Part shown: positions 47,465 to 59,700 of the stretch, in pieces
Position numbering within the stretch: the stretch's first letter is position 1
How the letters are laid out: each line of letters starts with the position of its first letter
Assembly: GCA_004431415.1 (NCBI GenBank)
Contig: QPMI01000059.1
Span: 186,001-250,000, forward strand
Source of the DNA: Cyanophora paradoxa
Lineage: Eukaryota; Glaucocystophyceae; Cyanophorales; Cyanophoraceae
Direction: 5' to 3'
DNA length: 64,000 nucleotides
Translations under genes and position numbers: made by a program
The notes under the pieces: model-generated
Seen by the model: the letters and a program-made list of their open reading frames with translations, nothing else
The model's database searches: none
Told to the model about the DNA's origin: nothing

Positions 47465-47689
47465 GGGGATAGTTGCTGGATTGAAGCTTCGAATTCGAAT
47501 TCGATTCGAATTCCGAACCCGATCCGAAAGTGGTGAGGCGCGCGTGCGTCTGCGGCGGGCCGGGTGATTAGCTCAGCTCTGCCTTAAACATTTGCAGACA
47601 GGCATTTATATAGCGAATTCGAAAGAGCGAGAAAAGCGGTGCAGATCACTGAGCTAGATGCGCTCGCGCGGCGAAGGGGCACGTGCACG

Positions 47690-48320
47690 CAGAAGTTCTA
47701 ATTAATATAAGCCGCTCAGCAGCAGAACGCGCTAGCGCTGGGGATGCGAGCAAGCGCCAAGAACGCGAATTCAAAGCGCTGAGCACGCGCGCGCCGCGCC
47801 GCGCTGCAAAATGCGAGCGAGCCGCAAAACATAAATGCGAGCGAGCCGCAAAATATAAATGCGAGCGCGAGCCGCAAATTTGAACTCAAAGCGCTGAGCG
47901 CGCCCGCATGCGCTGCAACATGCGAGCGAGCTCGAGCTGCGAAATATGAATGCGAGCGCGAGCCGCGAAGGCAATGGGCGTTGAGCAAGCGCTAGCACGC
48001 GTACGAATGCGAGCGAGCCACGCATGCGCAATGAGCCACGCATGCGCCAGCGAGCCAGCAATCGCAATTGCAATGAGCATGCGCGAAAAAGACCATATAT
48101 ATGCATCGCATGCGCAGGCAATTGAAATTGCAAGCGAGCTCGTATCAACCAGCGCACGCGCATGCGCAGCGAAGGAAACTCGCTATAAGCATATGCATGC
48201 GCAGCAAAGGAAACTCGCTAAGCGCGCGCGCGCATGCGCAGCAAAGGAAACTGGGAAGGGCGCGCGCGCGCGCGCACACATGCATAGAATACGTATACGA
48301 AATCAAAGAGAGAGCGCGCG
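47690..48320. repeat. Short tandem and palindromic repeats
   Basis: GCGAGC(GAGC)CGCAAA.ATAAAT units repeat at 47815-47880. CGCATGCGCAGCAAAGGAAACT repeats three times at 48170-48250, interleaved with GCGC runs and GAGAGAGA near 48470. No gene is recognised between 47,465 and 49,211. Confidence 0.65.
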
Positions 48321-48675
48321 CGTGCGCATGCGCACGTCCAGAATGCAAGCGCGACGCGGAGAGGACGCTGGCGCGGGCCGCGCGCGCGGGCGGCCGGGGG
48401 GCCGGGGCTGATCGCATGCGCACGCGCAGAAGCTTAAGGATGCGGGTAGGCGGGCGGCGACGCGCCCGTGAGAGAGAGAGAGAGCGCGCGAGGGTTGAAC
48501 CTGGGCTGAGCGATGGCAGCGGCAGGCGGCGCGAATGCTCGAGCTCCGGCCGCGGGTCGGCGCGGCTTCGGAATACGCCGAATGTGTCTCTGCCGCTGCA
48601 AAGCTCAGCGACTCTGATCATGAGGCGCGCATGCGCAGCTCAGCGCGGCGGCCGCACCGAGAACCGTGCGAATTG

Positions 48676-48676
<1 letters not shown>

Positions 48677-48708
<32 letters not shown>
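48677..48708 (+). repeat. (GCT)n microsatellite
   Basis: An uninterrupted trinucleotide run of about 10.7 units in non-coding DNA. Confidence 0.9.
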
Positions 48709-49211
48709 GACTGATCGAATGCTGCGCCTTTTGCCGAACGACTGCTCGGAGAACTGGTTTACGGTTCGCAAGACGTGTGAAACGGCGCGGACACGTGGCG
48801 GCTCACGAGAACCGGTTTTTCGTTTACGTTTTCGATTGATCGGCATCGAACACATGTCAGGATGCTCGAACTCGAACATTCAAGGTTTTCCGTTCAAGCA
48901 GGCTCCCAGCCGCGGCTAGCGTTGCAGCGCGCGCGCGCGGCGCCACGCGCACAGGCCTGAGGCTCGCGCGCAGCGCTTGCAGCTGCGGTGCCGTGAGCAG
49001 CCGCGGGCGGCGGCCCCGGCAGTTGCGGGCTGTAGCTAGGAGCCGGACGTCGCCGACGTTAGCTGCGCGCGCGCGCGCGCGCCGCGGCGTGCGCAGATTT
49101 AAATTTCGCCGACCGGGTACAGCCTCGCAGCTGCCGGTCCGGGTACGCCTTGAAGTCGGCGCCAGCAGGGGCCCTCGCAGCAGCCGCGGATCGGAGCTCG
49201 AGCGTTAGACG

Positions 49212-51065
49212 ATGATGTTCGCCGCGATTGCAGCGGTCGCCGCCGCCGGCGGCCTCTACGGAGTGTTCCAGAAGGTGCGCATCGCCTTTCCGCGGCGCGG
49301 CGCGCCCGGCGGCCCGGCCGCTGCGGCATTCAGTCATTCAGAGGCGGCGCACGCACGCCGCACCCGTCTCCGGCCGCGCCTCTGCCTGGCCGGTCGTGTC
49401 GGCGCCTCTCTCTTACGCACGCGCGCAGAAGCGGCTCTCGTGGCGGCTGCAGGCGGCGCTCAAGGGCGTCTCGCTGTCCGGCAAGCACGTCATCGTCACG
49501 GGAGGCGAGCCGCGTGCCGCCATCCTTCCGCGGCCGTACGCAAGGCAAGCCCGTCCGCGGCGCAGGGAACGTGGGGCTGGGCTTCGAGGCGGCGAAGGCG
49601 CTCCGCGCAATGGGCGCGAGCGTCGTCATCGCGTGCCGAGACATGAAGAAGGCGAGCGCTGCCGTGGAAGCCATCTCAAAGGAATCCGTCCCGGGAGCCG
49701 GCACCATCGAGGCGATGGAGCTCGACCTCTCCAGCTTCAAGGTGCGCGCTCTCAGCGTCTCTTCGTATCTCTCAGGCGCAGATTACGTATCCTCCGCACC
49801 GCGCGCCGCGCTCCTCATGCCCGATGGATCTCGCGCGCTCGCAGTCCGTGCGGGCGTTCGCGGAGAAGTACCTCGCGACGAAGCGGCCTCTGCACGTTCT
49901 CCTCAACAACGCGGGCTGCGCCTTCGTTCCCGGGAAGACCGCCGACGGCCTCGACTGGGTGCGCTCCTCCGGGATCCTCTCCTCGATCGAACTCGAATTC
50001 GAATTCGAATTTGATCTCAGACGTACGGCGTGAACCACTACGGGCACTACCTCCTCACGCGCCTCCTCATGCCCGCGCTCGCCGCCTCCGCCCCGTCCCG
50101 CGTCGTCAACGTCTCGTCTCTCGCGGCCTTCGCCGGTTCGAATCCGGTTGAGACCCCTTTCGAATCCCTCCCGGTTGAAGCTCCGCAGGCGCTGTGGACC
50201 TGGAAGACATGCGGGGCCTCAAACGGCCCTCCTCGACCTGGGGAATGTGCGTACCCCGCCCGCTTTCAAGATTCGATCCCGGCCCTCCCTTTGTTTCATG
50301 TGCCTCGGCAGGTTCCGGTCCTACGGGGATTCGAAACTGTTCAACGTGCTATTCACGGAGGAGCTCGTGAAGCGCGCCCCGTGCGCCCGTACCCCCCTCA
50401 GCCCCCCCGGACCGCGCTGTACCCCCCTTCGACTTTGTTCGTCCCTGCTAGGCCTGGAGTGGCTGCAGTCGCGCTGCACCCCGGGACCGTGCGCCGCAGT
50501 ACCCCCTTTTTTTCTTCACTCTGTGCTCACGCGCCTTCTCCCGAACCAGATCTTGGGTAGCGAGTTTTCCCGCAACGCCCCCCGGGTACCCCACGCGCGC
50601 TCTCTCTCCCCCCTCCCCTGATATCTCGTACCCCTCCAGTTCTTCGAGCTCCCGAGGCGGGCCGCGGTGGCGGCCGGGGAGAGTACCGTCCTCAAGACCC
50701 CCGCGGAGGGTACGGGTTCCAAGCGGGCGATTAATGTCCCTCGCGGGGTTCGAACCCGAACTTGCGCAGGGGCGATGAATTTGATCCTGGCGGCCGCTGA
50801 CCCTTCCATCACCCGCGAGCAAGGCGGTGCGCGGGGCCTGTACCCCCTTTCCTCTTCTTTAATTTCTGAAAACGCTACCCCACCTCAGCCGTCTGGGTCG
50901 ACATGTGCGTGGCGGGCCCCGTACCCCCGCGGCTGCACGCCCAGGTCCGCCACAGCACCGCGTACCGTAGTACCCCGCGTCTCCCGATCTCACTGTACCC
51001 CTCAGGCGGTCCACGCGGAGAGGCTGTGGACGGAAAGCGCCGCGGCGTCCGGTCTATCCCCCTGA
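49212..51065 (+). CDS. Short-chain dehydrogenase/reductase, membrane-anchored
   Basis: An NAD(P)-dependent oxidoreductase of the retinol-dehydrogenase/WWOX-like SDR group. Exon 1 (49212-49274) encodes a hydrophobic anchor (MFAAIAAVAAAGGLYGVFQ). Exons 2-3 give HVIVTGG/NVGLGFEAAKAL, the dinucleotide-binding TGxxxGxG variant, and ASVVIACRDMKKA. Exon 4 has SVRAFAEKYL and NNAG. Exon 5 has GVNHYGHYLLT and VVNVSS. Exon 7 has SYGDSK, the catalytic Tyr-x3-Lys. A later exon gives GVAAVALHPGT, and the last exon ends AERLWTESAAASGLSP with TGA at 51065. Phases agree through exon 7; the exons between 50,500 and 51,000 are less certain. Intron 2 appears to use a GC donor (49505). The substrate is unknown. 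Confidence 0.88.
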
Positions 51066-51199
51066 CAGAGGCCCCCAGCCCCTTCGGTGCCGGCTGTAGG
51101 CTAGATCTAGAAGCTAGAGCCCTGTACATGATACATGTAAACTAACTAGTACTGAATTTCGAGTTCGAACGAGAGCAGGCTCATTAGTACTAGTTATGA

Positions 51200-53662
51200 T
51201 TACTCGGCGCCGGCGGGGGTGGGCCCGTCCATGAGGCGCCAGACCCAGGCGAGGCCCGAGCCGATGAGCAGCATGAAGACGGTCGAGACGGCGCTCGCGA
51301 GGGGCGTCCGCGGGTCCGCGAAGTGCAGCTGCGCGCGCGCGCGCCCGCGGGGTCGAATCCGAGCAGGAAGATTATAAAAGGCGAAGGGAGGCCGATAGGC
51401 TAGAAACCAGGGCTCAGGAAAGGATGCTGAGCCCAGCCTGGCAGAAAGGGCTGAGCCTAGGACGACGGCCGCCCCGCTTAGCCCAGCCCGCTTAGGTCGA
51501 ATCCGAGCAGGAGGAAGATTCAGAGGCGAAGGGAGGCTAGATCCCAAGCTAAGGGTATCGAATCCGAGCAGCGAGGCTAGATCTCTGGCTAGACCTAGAG
51601 AGGCTAGAGGAATCCGAGCAGGAGGAAGAGTCAAGAGGCGAGGGGATCCGGAGGCCGATATCGACCCCTAGGCTAGAAGCCAGGACCCAGGAAAGGCTGC
51701 TGAGCCCAGCTGCAGAAAGGGCTGAGCCCAGAAAGGGATGAGCCTAGGACACGGCAAGTTGCAACGTCGGCAACCCCGCTTAGCCCCTCGGGATGGCCGG
51801 CGCTCCCAGGCGCTCCAGCTGAAAGAAAGGGCCCCGCGGGGATTCGAACCTTGGCGAGGACGACGCCGAGGGCGCCGGAGATGGTACCCACGTTGAGCGA
51901 GATCGTCCGCCGCGTGCTCCGGTCGCTTCCCAGCGCCTAATTATAGGTACGAAGAAGGGGTGTACAGTGAGGAAGGGAGGAAGGAGGGGGGGGGGGGGGG
52001 GGGGGGGCGGGGGGGGGGCGGGCCTTGGCGATCTGGTACCCCCCGAGAAAGGCCCCGACGTGGAGAAGGAAGACCGACCCGATGAACTTCAGGCCCGAAG
52101 AGACCAGCGCCTGCGGGGGGTACGGGATAAGGAAAGAAGAGCCGGGGGGAGGGGGGGAGAAGGAGGAGGGGGAGACCTGCTTGTTCTGGGAGAGTGCCGC
52201 CCCGCAGCAGAGGCAGGTTGCCTGCGAGGGGGTACGGTGTCAGAAAGGGCTGGGGGGTACGCGGTCGCCGCGGCGCACGAGGGAGGCCACGAGGGGGGAT
52301 ACGGGCTTGACCGCCGCCACGACCTGGGGGAGGCGTGAAGGGGGTACGGCTTCTGGGGGGTACGGGGTACGGGGACCGGACCTTGGGTACGTACTGGTTC
52401 AATGCTACGCCGGCGAAGACGGGGAGGAGGACGACCTGCGCGGGGTATCGAAAAGGCAGGGAGGGGGGTACGAGAGCTGGGCCAAGGACCTCGAGGGTCG
52501 ATTTCGCGAGCTGGAGGGCGTTGACGGGTACGAGAGTCCCCACGAGCAGCTTCGTCAGCAGCGGAGTCATCGCGGCCTGGGGACGGCGTCAGGGAGGGTA
52601 CAGGAGGGATCGGCGGGGGGGGGGGGTATGCGCTCGCCGCTCCGAGGTACGAGCACGCGGAGATCATGACGGAGAGCTGAGGGCGCGGGTTCGAATCCGA
52701 GTTGGAGTGTTTTGAGAAGGGGGGTACGTGCGTACGGCAACGTTCCCGCGGGCAATGAAGGTCATGAGGTTCGCGGCTACCCCCCCAGGGCAGCAGGCGC
52801 AGAGGATGAGGCCGACCTGGGGGTACCAGGGTTCGCAGGAGGACCGGGGGCGGCTGCCGGGGCGGGGTACGCGCCTTCATGCCGACGTCCATACCTGCTA
52901 GGTTGCCGAGAGCGAGCCCAAGGAGCGGGCAGAGAGTGTAGTGGAGAACGAAGGCGGTGAGGATGGGTACCGGTTGCCGGACAACGCCAGCGAAATCCGT
53001 GATCTTGAGCCCCAGGCCCGTCCTGCTCCCGGATATGAGAGACGTCTCGAACTAGATTCGGAATGGGTGGCGGCCGCACGAGAACATGATCCTGCGAAGC
53101 GCCGAAGCTGAGGGTCAGCCGCGGTGACGCAATTGCAAAGCCCGCGGGGGGCGGGAAGCGCGGGCCGCGCCACGCACGTTGCGAGGGCGCGCGTGAGCTC
53201 CTTAGCTCCGACCCAGGCGTAGAACTCCGGCTTTACGTATGCGATCGCGCACGCGGCAACCAGCATCGGGATGAAGAAGTCCGAACTCCTAGAAAGCGCG
53301 TTCCGCACGGTTTCCAGCAGCGTGGGCTTCGCTCCGGGCGATGGAGAAGACGCCGTGGCCTCTACCAGGAACGGCCGCGGCGCCGGCCCCGCCGCATACG
53401 CCGGGGCCGAGCGGCCCGCCGTAAACGAGCAGGCGCCGCCGAAGAAGCTGCGGCTGGAGAGAGCGGCCGCCGCCTCGGTGGCACGCGAAGCACGGGCCGC
53501 ACCTCGCGCGCGGGCGCCAGCGGCCTCGGGCCAGCAGCTGGGGCATCGCGCGGCGTCGGGTGCGCGACGAGGAGCAGCGCTCCAGAACGTCTCAGCGCGG
53601 CGGCCGGACCCGCGAACAGCCGCGCCGGCCGGGGAGGGCGCCAGGAACGCAGTGCGATCCAT
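51200..53662 (-). CDS. BASS-family (bile acid:Na+ symporter-like) transporter
   Basis: Multi-exon membrane carrier of the BASS/SBF family, whose plastid members move pyruvate or other organic acids with sodium. From Met at 53662 a long Ala/Arg/Ser-rich leader of about 120 residues precedes [20 protein letters not shown], consistent with an organelle transit peptide. Then come [39 protein letters not shown] and IARGNVA (family signature), [116 protein letters not shown], and [20 protein letters not shown] before TAA at 51200. Every conserved block is present in order. Introns are C-rich on the coding strand with repeated GTACCCC words. Plastid targeting is inferred. Confidence 0.9.
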
Positions 53663-53740
53663 GAGGGCCGGGTACACGAACTGGCAGCACTTTCGCCCCC
53701 CCTCGACTTGCGCGGGAGCGTCTACTTTCAAGCCGCAGCG
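53663..53740. promoter_or_regulatory. Short head-to-head intergenic region
   Basis: About 78 bp lie between the BASS start (-) and the proposed clamp-loader start (+). A shared promoter is likely if both starts are right. Confidence 0.4.
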
Positions 53741-56700
53741 ATGGGGCTGGTGCGTTCGAGCGCGGCGAGAGTCTAGAGCGGATCATCAGCGTCGAGCGGG
53801 CCGGCCGCCTCGCCAGCCCAGAATTCAAACTTCGCGCGGCCCGTATGCTGACTCGGCCGCGCCGCAGGACCCGTCGCTGCAGTTGGACGACGAAGACGAT
53901 GTGCTAGGACTGGAGGTGCCAGCGTGCGTGCCCGCGAGGACCTCGATCAGCCCCGCGGCCGGCAGCGTCCCTGTTTTCGACCTGTCGTCGCCCGCATCGC
54001 CCCCCAAGCACGCAAAGGCCCGCGCGTCGGAAGGGCGATCGGAGCTCGACACTCCAGCGCTCGTCGAGCTGAAGGTGCGCTGGCCGCCGTGCGGCGGAAG
54101 CCCGTGCGGGCGTCCGACCTGAGTGTGGCTCGCGCGTCTGCAGGAGGACGAGGAGGAGGAGAGAACGCCAGATACGACACACAAGACTATGCAAGAGGAT
54201 CCGGCAGAGGCGCCAGCGCCCACCGCGAAGCCTGCGGGCGGGAGGGCGAGCGTCGGCGGCGGCGGCGGCAACGGCGGCGGGAAGGGCGGCCGGCGGAAGC
54301 CGAAGCCGGAGCTCGCGCCCAGCCTCGACCGCTACTTTGGCAAGCCGAAGGCGGCGGAATCCGAGCCGCAGGCGGCCGCCGCGCCCGCGGAGAGCGAGCA
54401 GCCGGCGGCGGCGGAGGCGGAGGCGCCCGCCGAGCCGAAGCGCGCGCGGAAGCGTCGCTCAACGAAGGCGGAGAAGGATGAAGCGGAGACGCCCGCGCCC
54501 GCCGCGCCCGCCGCTGCTCAGGAGGCGGCGCCCGCAGCCGCGCCGGCGCCGGATGCCCCCTCCGAGCAGAGCTCGCCCCGCCGCCCGCGGCGCCCGCGCC
54601 GCATGGCGCCCCCCGCCCCAGGAGCCCTCGCGGACGAAGCGGAGGATACTTCGCCGGCCGCCGCTCCGGAGGCCGGCGCCGGCCCCGGCAAGGTTGGTGG
54701 GCCCGCGGAGCCCGCGGCGGCCCCGCAGGCGGCCCCGGCGCCGGCAAAGGCGAAGGCGGCCCCGGCGCACCCGTTCTTCGCCCCGCGGGCGGCCAAAGCG
54801 GCGGCGGCGGCGGCCGCAATTGAGGCGAAGGCTCAGGAGGAAGCGGCGGCGGCAGCGGCAGCGGCAGAAGGCGGGGCCAAGCGGCGTAAGGGCAAGGCCA
54901 AGGAGGAGGAGGCGGATGAGGAGGAGGCGATCGACGTCGAGAAGTCCCCACCGGAGGCGAAGCCGAAGCCGAAGCAGAAGCAAAAGCAGCAGAAGCAGAA
55001 GCAGCAGCAGCAGCGGCCAGACGAGGCCGTGATCGACGTGGAGAAGGAGCCAGAGCCCATCGAACTGGACGAAGCCCCCGCTGCTTCCTCCTCCTCTGAT
55101 TCCCGTGAGCGGCCGATTCATCTGACTGCTCGAATCGATGTATGTGCGTGACGCCCGCCGGCAGGGGCCGCAGAGACTGCCGCGGCGGCCCCCGCGGCCG
55201 GTCCTTCCAAGGCCCCTGTGAACGAGGACGGTGCTGCCCCTCCCTCCGCGCCCCGCCCCGCCCCGCCCCGTCCCGCCCCGCCCCGCCTGCCGCTCACGCC
55301 GCCCCGCCCGCCTCAGATATCCCGGAGTTCTTCCTCACGAAGGAACAGAGGGCCCGCCGCCTTGAGAAGAAGCGCGCGGCCGAGCGCGCCGCCGCCGCCG
55401 CCCGGTGCGCGCCCCGGGCCCGAACCCTCACCCGTACCCCCCGGGATCTGAATATCCTGTACCCAGGAGCCAGGAGGAGCTGAAGACCAACCAGAAGAAG
55501 GTCGCCGCGGAGGTCGCCGCCATCATCGGTGCCGTACCCCCTCCCTCCCCCTCTCCCCCCCCCTAACCTCTTCCACGGCGCAGGGGACAAGCCGACTCAC
55601 TGGTTCCTGCTGCCCTCGGCGCACGCGGCGCGGAAGCAGGAGGCGCAGGAGCGCGCGGCGGAGGAGCTGCCCCCGCCCGCCCCGCCCCAGTGCATGCTCC
55701 AGGTGAGAGCGCAGATCCCTCCCTCTCTCGCCCTAGGAATGTTGGGATCTAGTAGAGGCTCCCTCTAAGCAAGGGGCCCTTGCGCACTGCCCTTGAATCC
55801 GAACACGCCTCTGTCTAATCTAAACTAAGAGATCCAATCTAGGGGTCCTAATCTAGAGCGAGCTGCTGCAGTGCCTCTCTCTGCCTTGTAGCCCCGGCTA
55901 GGGCTCCATCTAAGGCGCCCGCCCTGTGCCCCGCCCGCCCGAACTGTCCGACCCCCAACACTGACACGCGCCCCTCGCCCGCTCAGACCGCGGCCCCCTT
56001 CCCCGCCCCCGAGTTCGCGCACGTCCGCGCCCTCGCCGACGCTGAGGCCGCCGCGCTCGGCCGGGCCGCCTCCCTCCCGCCCCTCCAAGCGGCGACGGCG
56101 GCGACGAAGGCGGCGGCGTACCCCCGTCCCTCCTCCTCCTCCTCCCGGCCCTTCGCGTGGCCGGCGGCGCCCCGGCGGGCATCCCCGGCCGCCCCGCCCC
56201 GGTCGGCGTCGCCTCTTTCCTCCCCCGGGGACGAGGAGGCCGCGGCGCGGGCCGCCGTGGGCGCCCTTCTCCCGGTCGCTGCTGAGGCCGGCCTGGACGC
56301 GGCGGCCCTGGCCTCGCTCCTCCGGTTCTACTCCGGGCGGTGCGAGTTAAGCGACGCGTCGGAGGCGGCCGCGGCCGCCCTGGGCCAGATGGTGGAGTCC
56401 CCCCCCCTCCCGGGGCTACCCGCGTGGACCGGCCCCGGCGCCGGTGCCCTCTGGTGCGACGAGCTCCACCCGGAGTCGATCGGGCAGATCTGCGGCAACG
56501 CCGCGCCGGCCGTCACGCTCGCCAAGTGGATGCAGGCACGCCTTCTCTTCCTCTTCTTCTCTTGTCCTTTCCTTTCTTCCTTCTTATTCCGCCCGCAGGA
56601 CTGGAAGCAGCGCATCCTGCAGTTCGGGACGGGTGCCCTCGCGCAGCGCAAGTCGCGCGCCCGCCGCCGGCGGAGCCAGTACATGTCCGCTCCCTCCTCC

Positions 56701-59700
56701 CTCCCGTCCCTTTTCATTTCCTTTCTTCTAACCCTTCTTCTTTTCCTTCTTTAAGGTATTCCGACGACGAGATCGAGTCGAGTGGAGATGAGGCCGACGT
56801 CGCGTCCATCCCGAACACGGTTCGAACTCGAATTTGCGCGCTCCTCTCTCAGCCGTTCGCGCGGCCGACGTCCGAGCGCGCAGCTTCTGATCGTGGGGCC
56901 GCCTGGGGTCGGCAAGTCGACTCTGATCTACGCGTGCGCTGCTGCGGCCGGAATGAATGTGCGTGGCTCCCTTCTGTGTGGTCCGCCGGGAGCTAGCTGC
57001 TAGCTCTAGATTCGATCCGGCGCGGGAGTCGCGCTGGCTAGCGCCAGCCCACGCCGGAGCTAGTGCGCGCCGCCGGGGCTAGCTGGGGCGGATCGTTCAG
57101 CGCGGCGCTAGTCTTCTTGGGCTAGGGCGCCGGCACCAGCCCGGGCGATCGCCATTGTCTGGCGTTCTGCCGTTGTGGCTCAGTGGTAGAGCATCAGTCT
57201 TGTAAACTGAGGGTCCCGAGTTCGATCCTCGGCAGCGGCTTTGGCTTTCGATCCAAACCCGATGGGCCCCCTTTTGACTTTTTTTCCTCTCCGTTTTTTC
57301 TCCAGGTCATCGAGCTCGACCGGACGGAGAAGCGCTCGCGGAAGAACGTGCTCGAGGGCGTCGGCGAGGCGACGCAGAGCCACACGCTCACCAAGTTCCG
57401 CGACTTCCTCTCCCGCCCGGGCGCCAAGCCGGCCGGATCGAATTCCGCGGCGGACGGCGGCGCGGGCGCTTCGAGCAAGGCAGCGGCGGAGGATGCGAGC
57501 AAGGCAGCGGCGGAGGATGCGATCGAGATCGAAGCCCCGGAGCCGAAGAAGGGCGCGCGCGGCAAGCGCGCGTCGAAGGCATCGAAGGCGAAGTCGACGC
57601 GCCGTCGGCAGTCCAGCGGGCGGCGCGGGCGGCGGCGCGGCAGCAGCTCCGACGAGTCGGAGGAGAGCGCCGGCGCCAGCAGCGATCAGGTAGACGAGCC
57701 GGCGGACGATTCGCACGCCGAAGAAGCGCCGTCGCCGCCCAAGCGCCGGCGCACGTCCCGCGGCGGCCCCTTGCAGCCGGCGGCCGCGCAGCCCGCCGCC
57801 GCGTCGAAGCGCGGGAAGGACGTCGCTGCGGCATCGAAGGAGGAGCACCAGCAGCAGCAGCCCGCAGCGCCGGCGAAGCCCGCGGCGAACGCCGGCATCA
57901 TGCGCTTCCTGAAGGTCGGCCCCGCCAAGGAGAAGCAGCCGCAGCAGCCGCAGCCGGCCGCTGAGCCGGAGCAACCGAAGCAAGCCCCGAAGCGCACGCC
58001 GGAGAAGGAGGACGCGCCCGCTGCGGAAGCGGAGACGGGGGCGCAGGAGGCCAGCGGCCGGCGGCGCCGCGGCCGGCCGCCCAAGGCGCAGGCGCAGGCG
58101 AAGCCCGAGCCCGAAGCGGAGCAGGCGGAGAAGGAGGAAGATGCGGAGGCGTTCCCTCGGCGCCGCAGGGGCCGCGTGTCTGCCGAATCTTCGGCGCCGA
58201 GCGAGGAGGCGAGCCCTCCGGCGCCCCCGCAGCGGCGCACGCGCGCCTCAGCAGCGTCGGCGGCGGCTGCGTCGGCGTCGGCGGCGGCTTCGGCCTCGGC
58301 AGCAGACGCGGAGGCCGAGCGCGCGTCTCCGCCCAAGAAGCGAGGGCGCGCGTCGGCCACAGAGGCGGCGGAGCCGGAGCCGGAGCCGGAGCCGCAGCCC
58401 GAGGCGAAGGATCCGCCGAAGCGAGCGTCGCGCCTGCGGCGGGTCGCGCCCGCCGTCGTCACCGTCAGCGATGACGACGACGAGGGCGGCGCGAGCGGGC
58501 CGCAGAAGAATAAGGTGCGGCCAGATGTCGCCCTCGCCCGCCGCGCCGCGCCTGCCGCTGACCCACGCCGCGCGCGCAGACGCAGGCTGACGGCGACGTT
58601 GAAGTTATGGAGCTCGACTCGCCAATGGCCCCGGCGGCGGCGGCGGCGGCGGCGCCCTCGCAGCAGCAGCCCGCGGCGCAGCCGTCGTCCTCGCAAGTTC
58701 CGACTCCCCCATCCTCCCAGCTCCAGACCCAGGCACGCCGCTTTCCCGTACCCCGTACCCCCGCAGCTCTCCTGATCTCCCCGTACCCCAGCCGGACGCG
58801 CAGGACGCATCCCAGAGCGCCCCGCCCGGCAGGTGCCCTAACCCTCCTTCCCTCCCACTCACACTTGTACCCCGGGGCCGAAAAGTTCACGTACCCTGCT
58901 ACCGGCAGCTCCCTGATCCTGTTCGAGGAGTGCGATGTTCTGGGCGACGACGAGCGCGGGTTCCCCTCCGTCCTGGAGAGCCTCATGCAGACCACCAAGT
59001 GCCCGATCCTCCTCACCGCCACCCGTGCGCCGCCGTTCCCCCCCCCTGCCCACCCGTCCGCCCGCTGACCGTACCCCCCCCCCCCCCCCCCCCCAGGCGT
59101 CCGGCCCGAGTACGAGGGCCTGCGGCTCCAGACGGGGCGGCTCCGCCCCCCGCCCCTCCCGGAGGTCGTCGTGCACCTCTCATTGGCCGCCGCCGCCCAC
59201 GGCGCGGCCCTGTACCCATCCGAGCTGGCCGACATCGCGTGCCTCTACCGGAGAGACATCCGCCGCAGCCTCGCCGCCCTGCAGCTCTACGCCCCGCGGC
59301 GCCCCGCCGCCCGCCGCCCTCTCCTCCGCGCCGCCGCCCTCTCGGCCCTCGCCGCCGCCGCTGCCGCGTGCCGCCCTGAGCTCCCGCTCCCGGAGGCGGA
59401 CCCGGCCCTGGTCGAGGTGAAAGAGGAGGAGAAGGACGAAGAAGCGAAGCAGGCGCCGCCGGCGCCTCAGCCGGTCGACGAGTTCCACGAGCCGAAGCAG
59501 GAGGAGCAGCAGCAGGAGCCGCCTGCAGACGAATCGCAGCCGGCGGCCGAGTCGCAGGAGTCGGAGGGCGCGGCAGGCGCCGGCGCAGCCGCGGCCGAAG
59601 CCGAGTACCTTCCGGATGCGGAGGCGAAGGCGGCAGCGGAGGCGGACGCCGCTTCGGAGGCGCCTCTGCATCCCAGCGGCCGCCCCGCGCGCTCCTCCCG

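Noticed and set aside
50740-52700. TTCGAACC/TTCGAATCC words that resemble tRNA T-arms (near 50746, 51850, 52688 and also 1383, 47231)
   Set aside because: No acceptor, D or anticodon arm can be folded around them, and most fall in introns.
57180-57240. Peptide MVEHQSCKLRVPSSILG at the start of an ATAD5 frame
   Set aside because: It is a translation of the tRNA-Thr gene. The real exon begins after the CAG at 57305.
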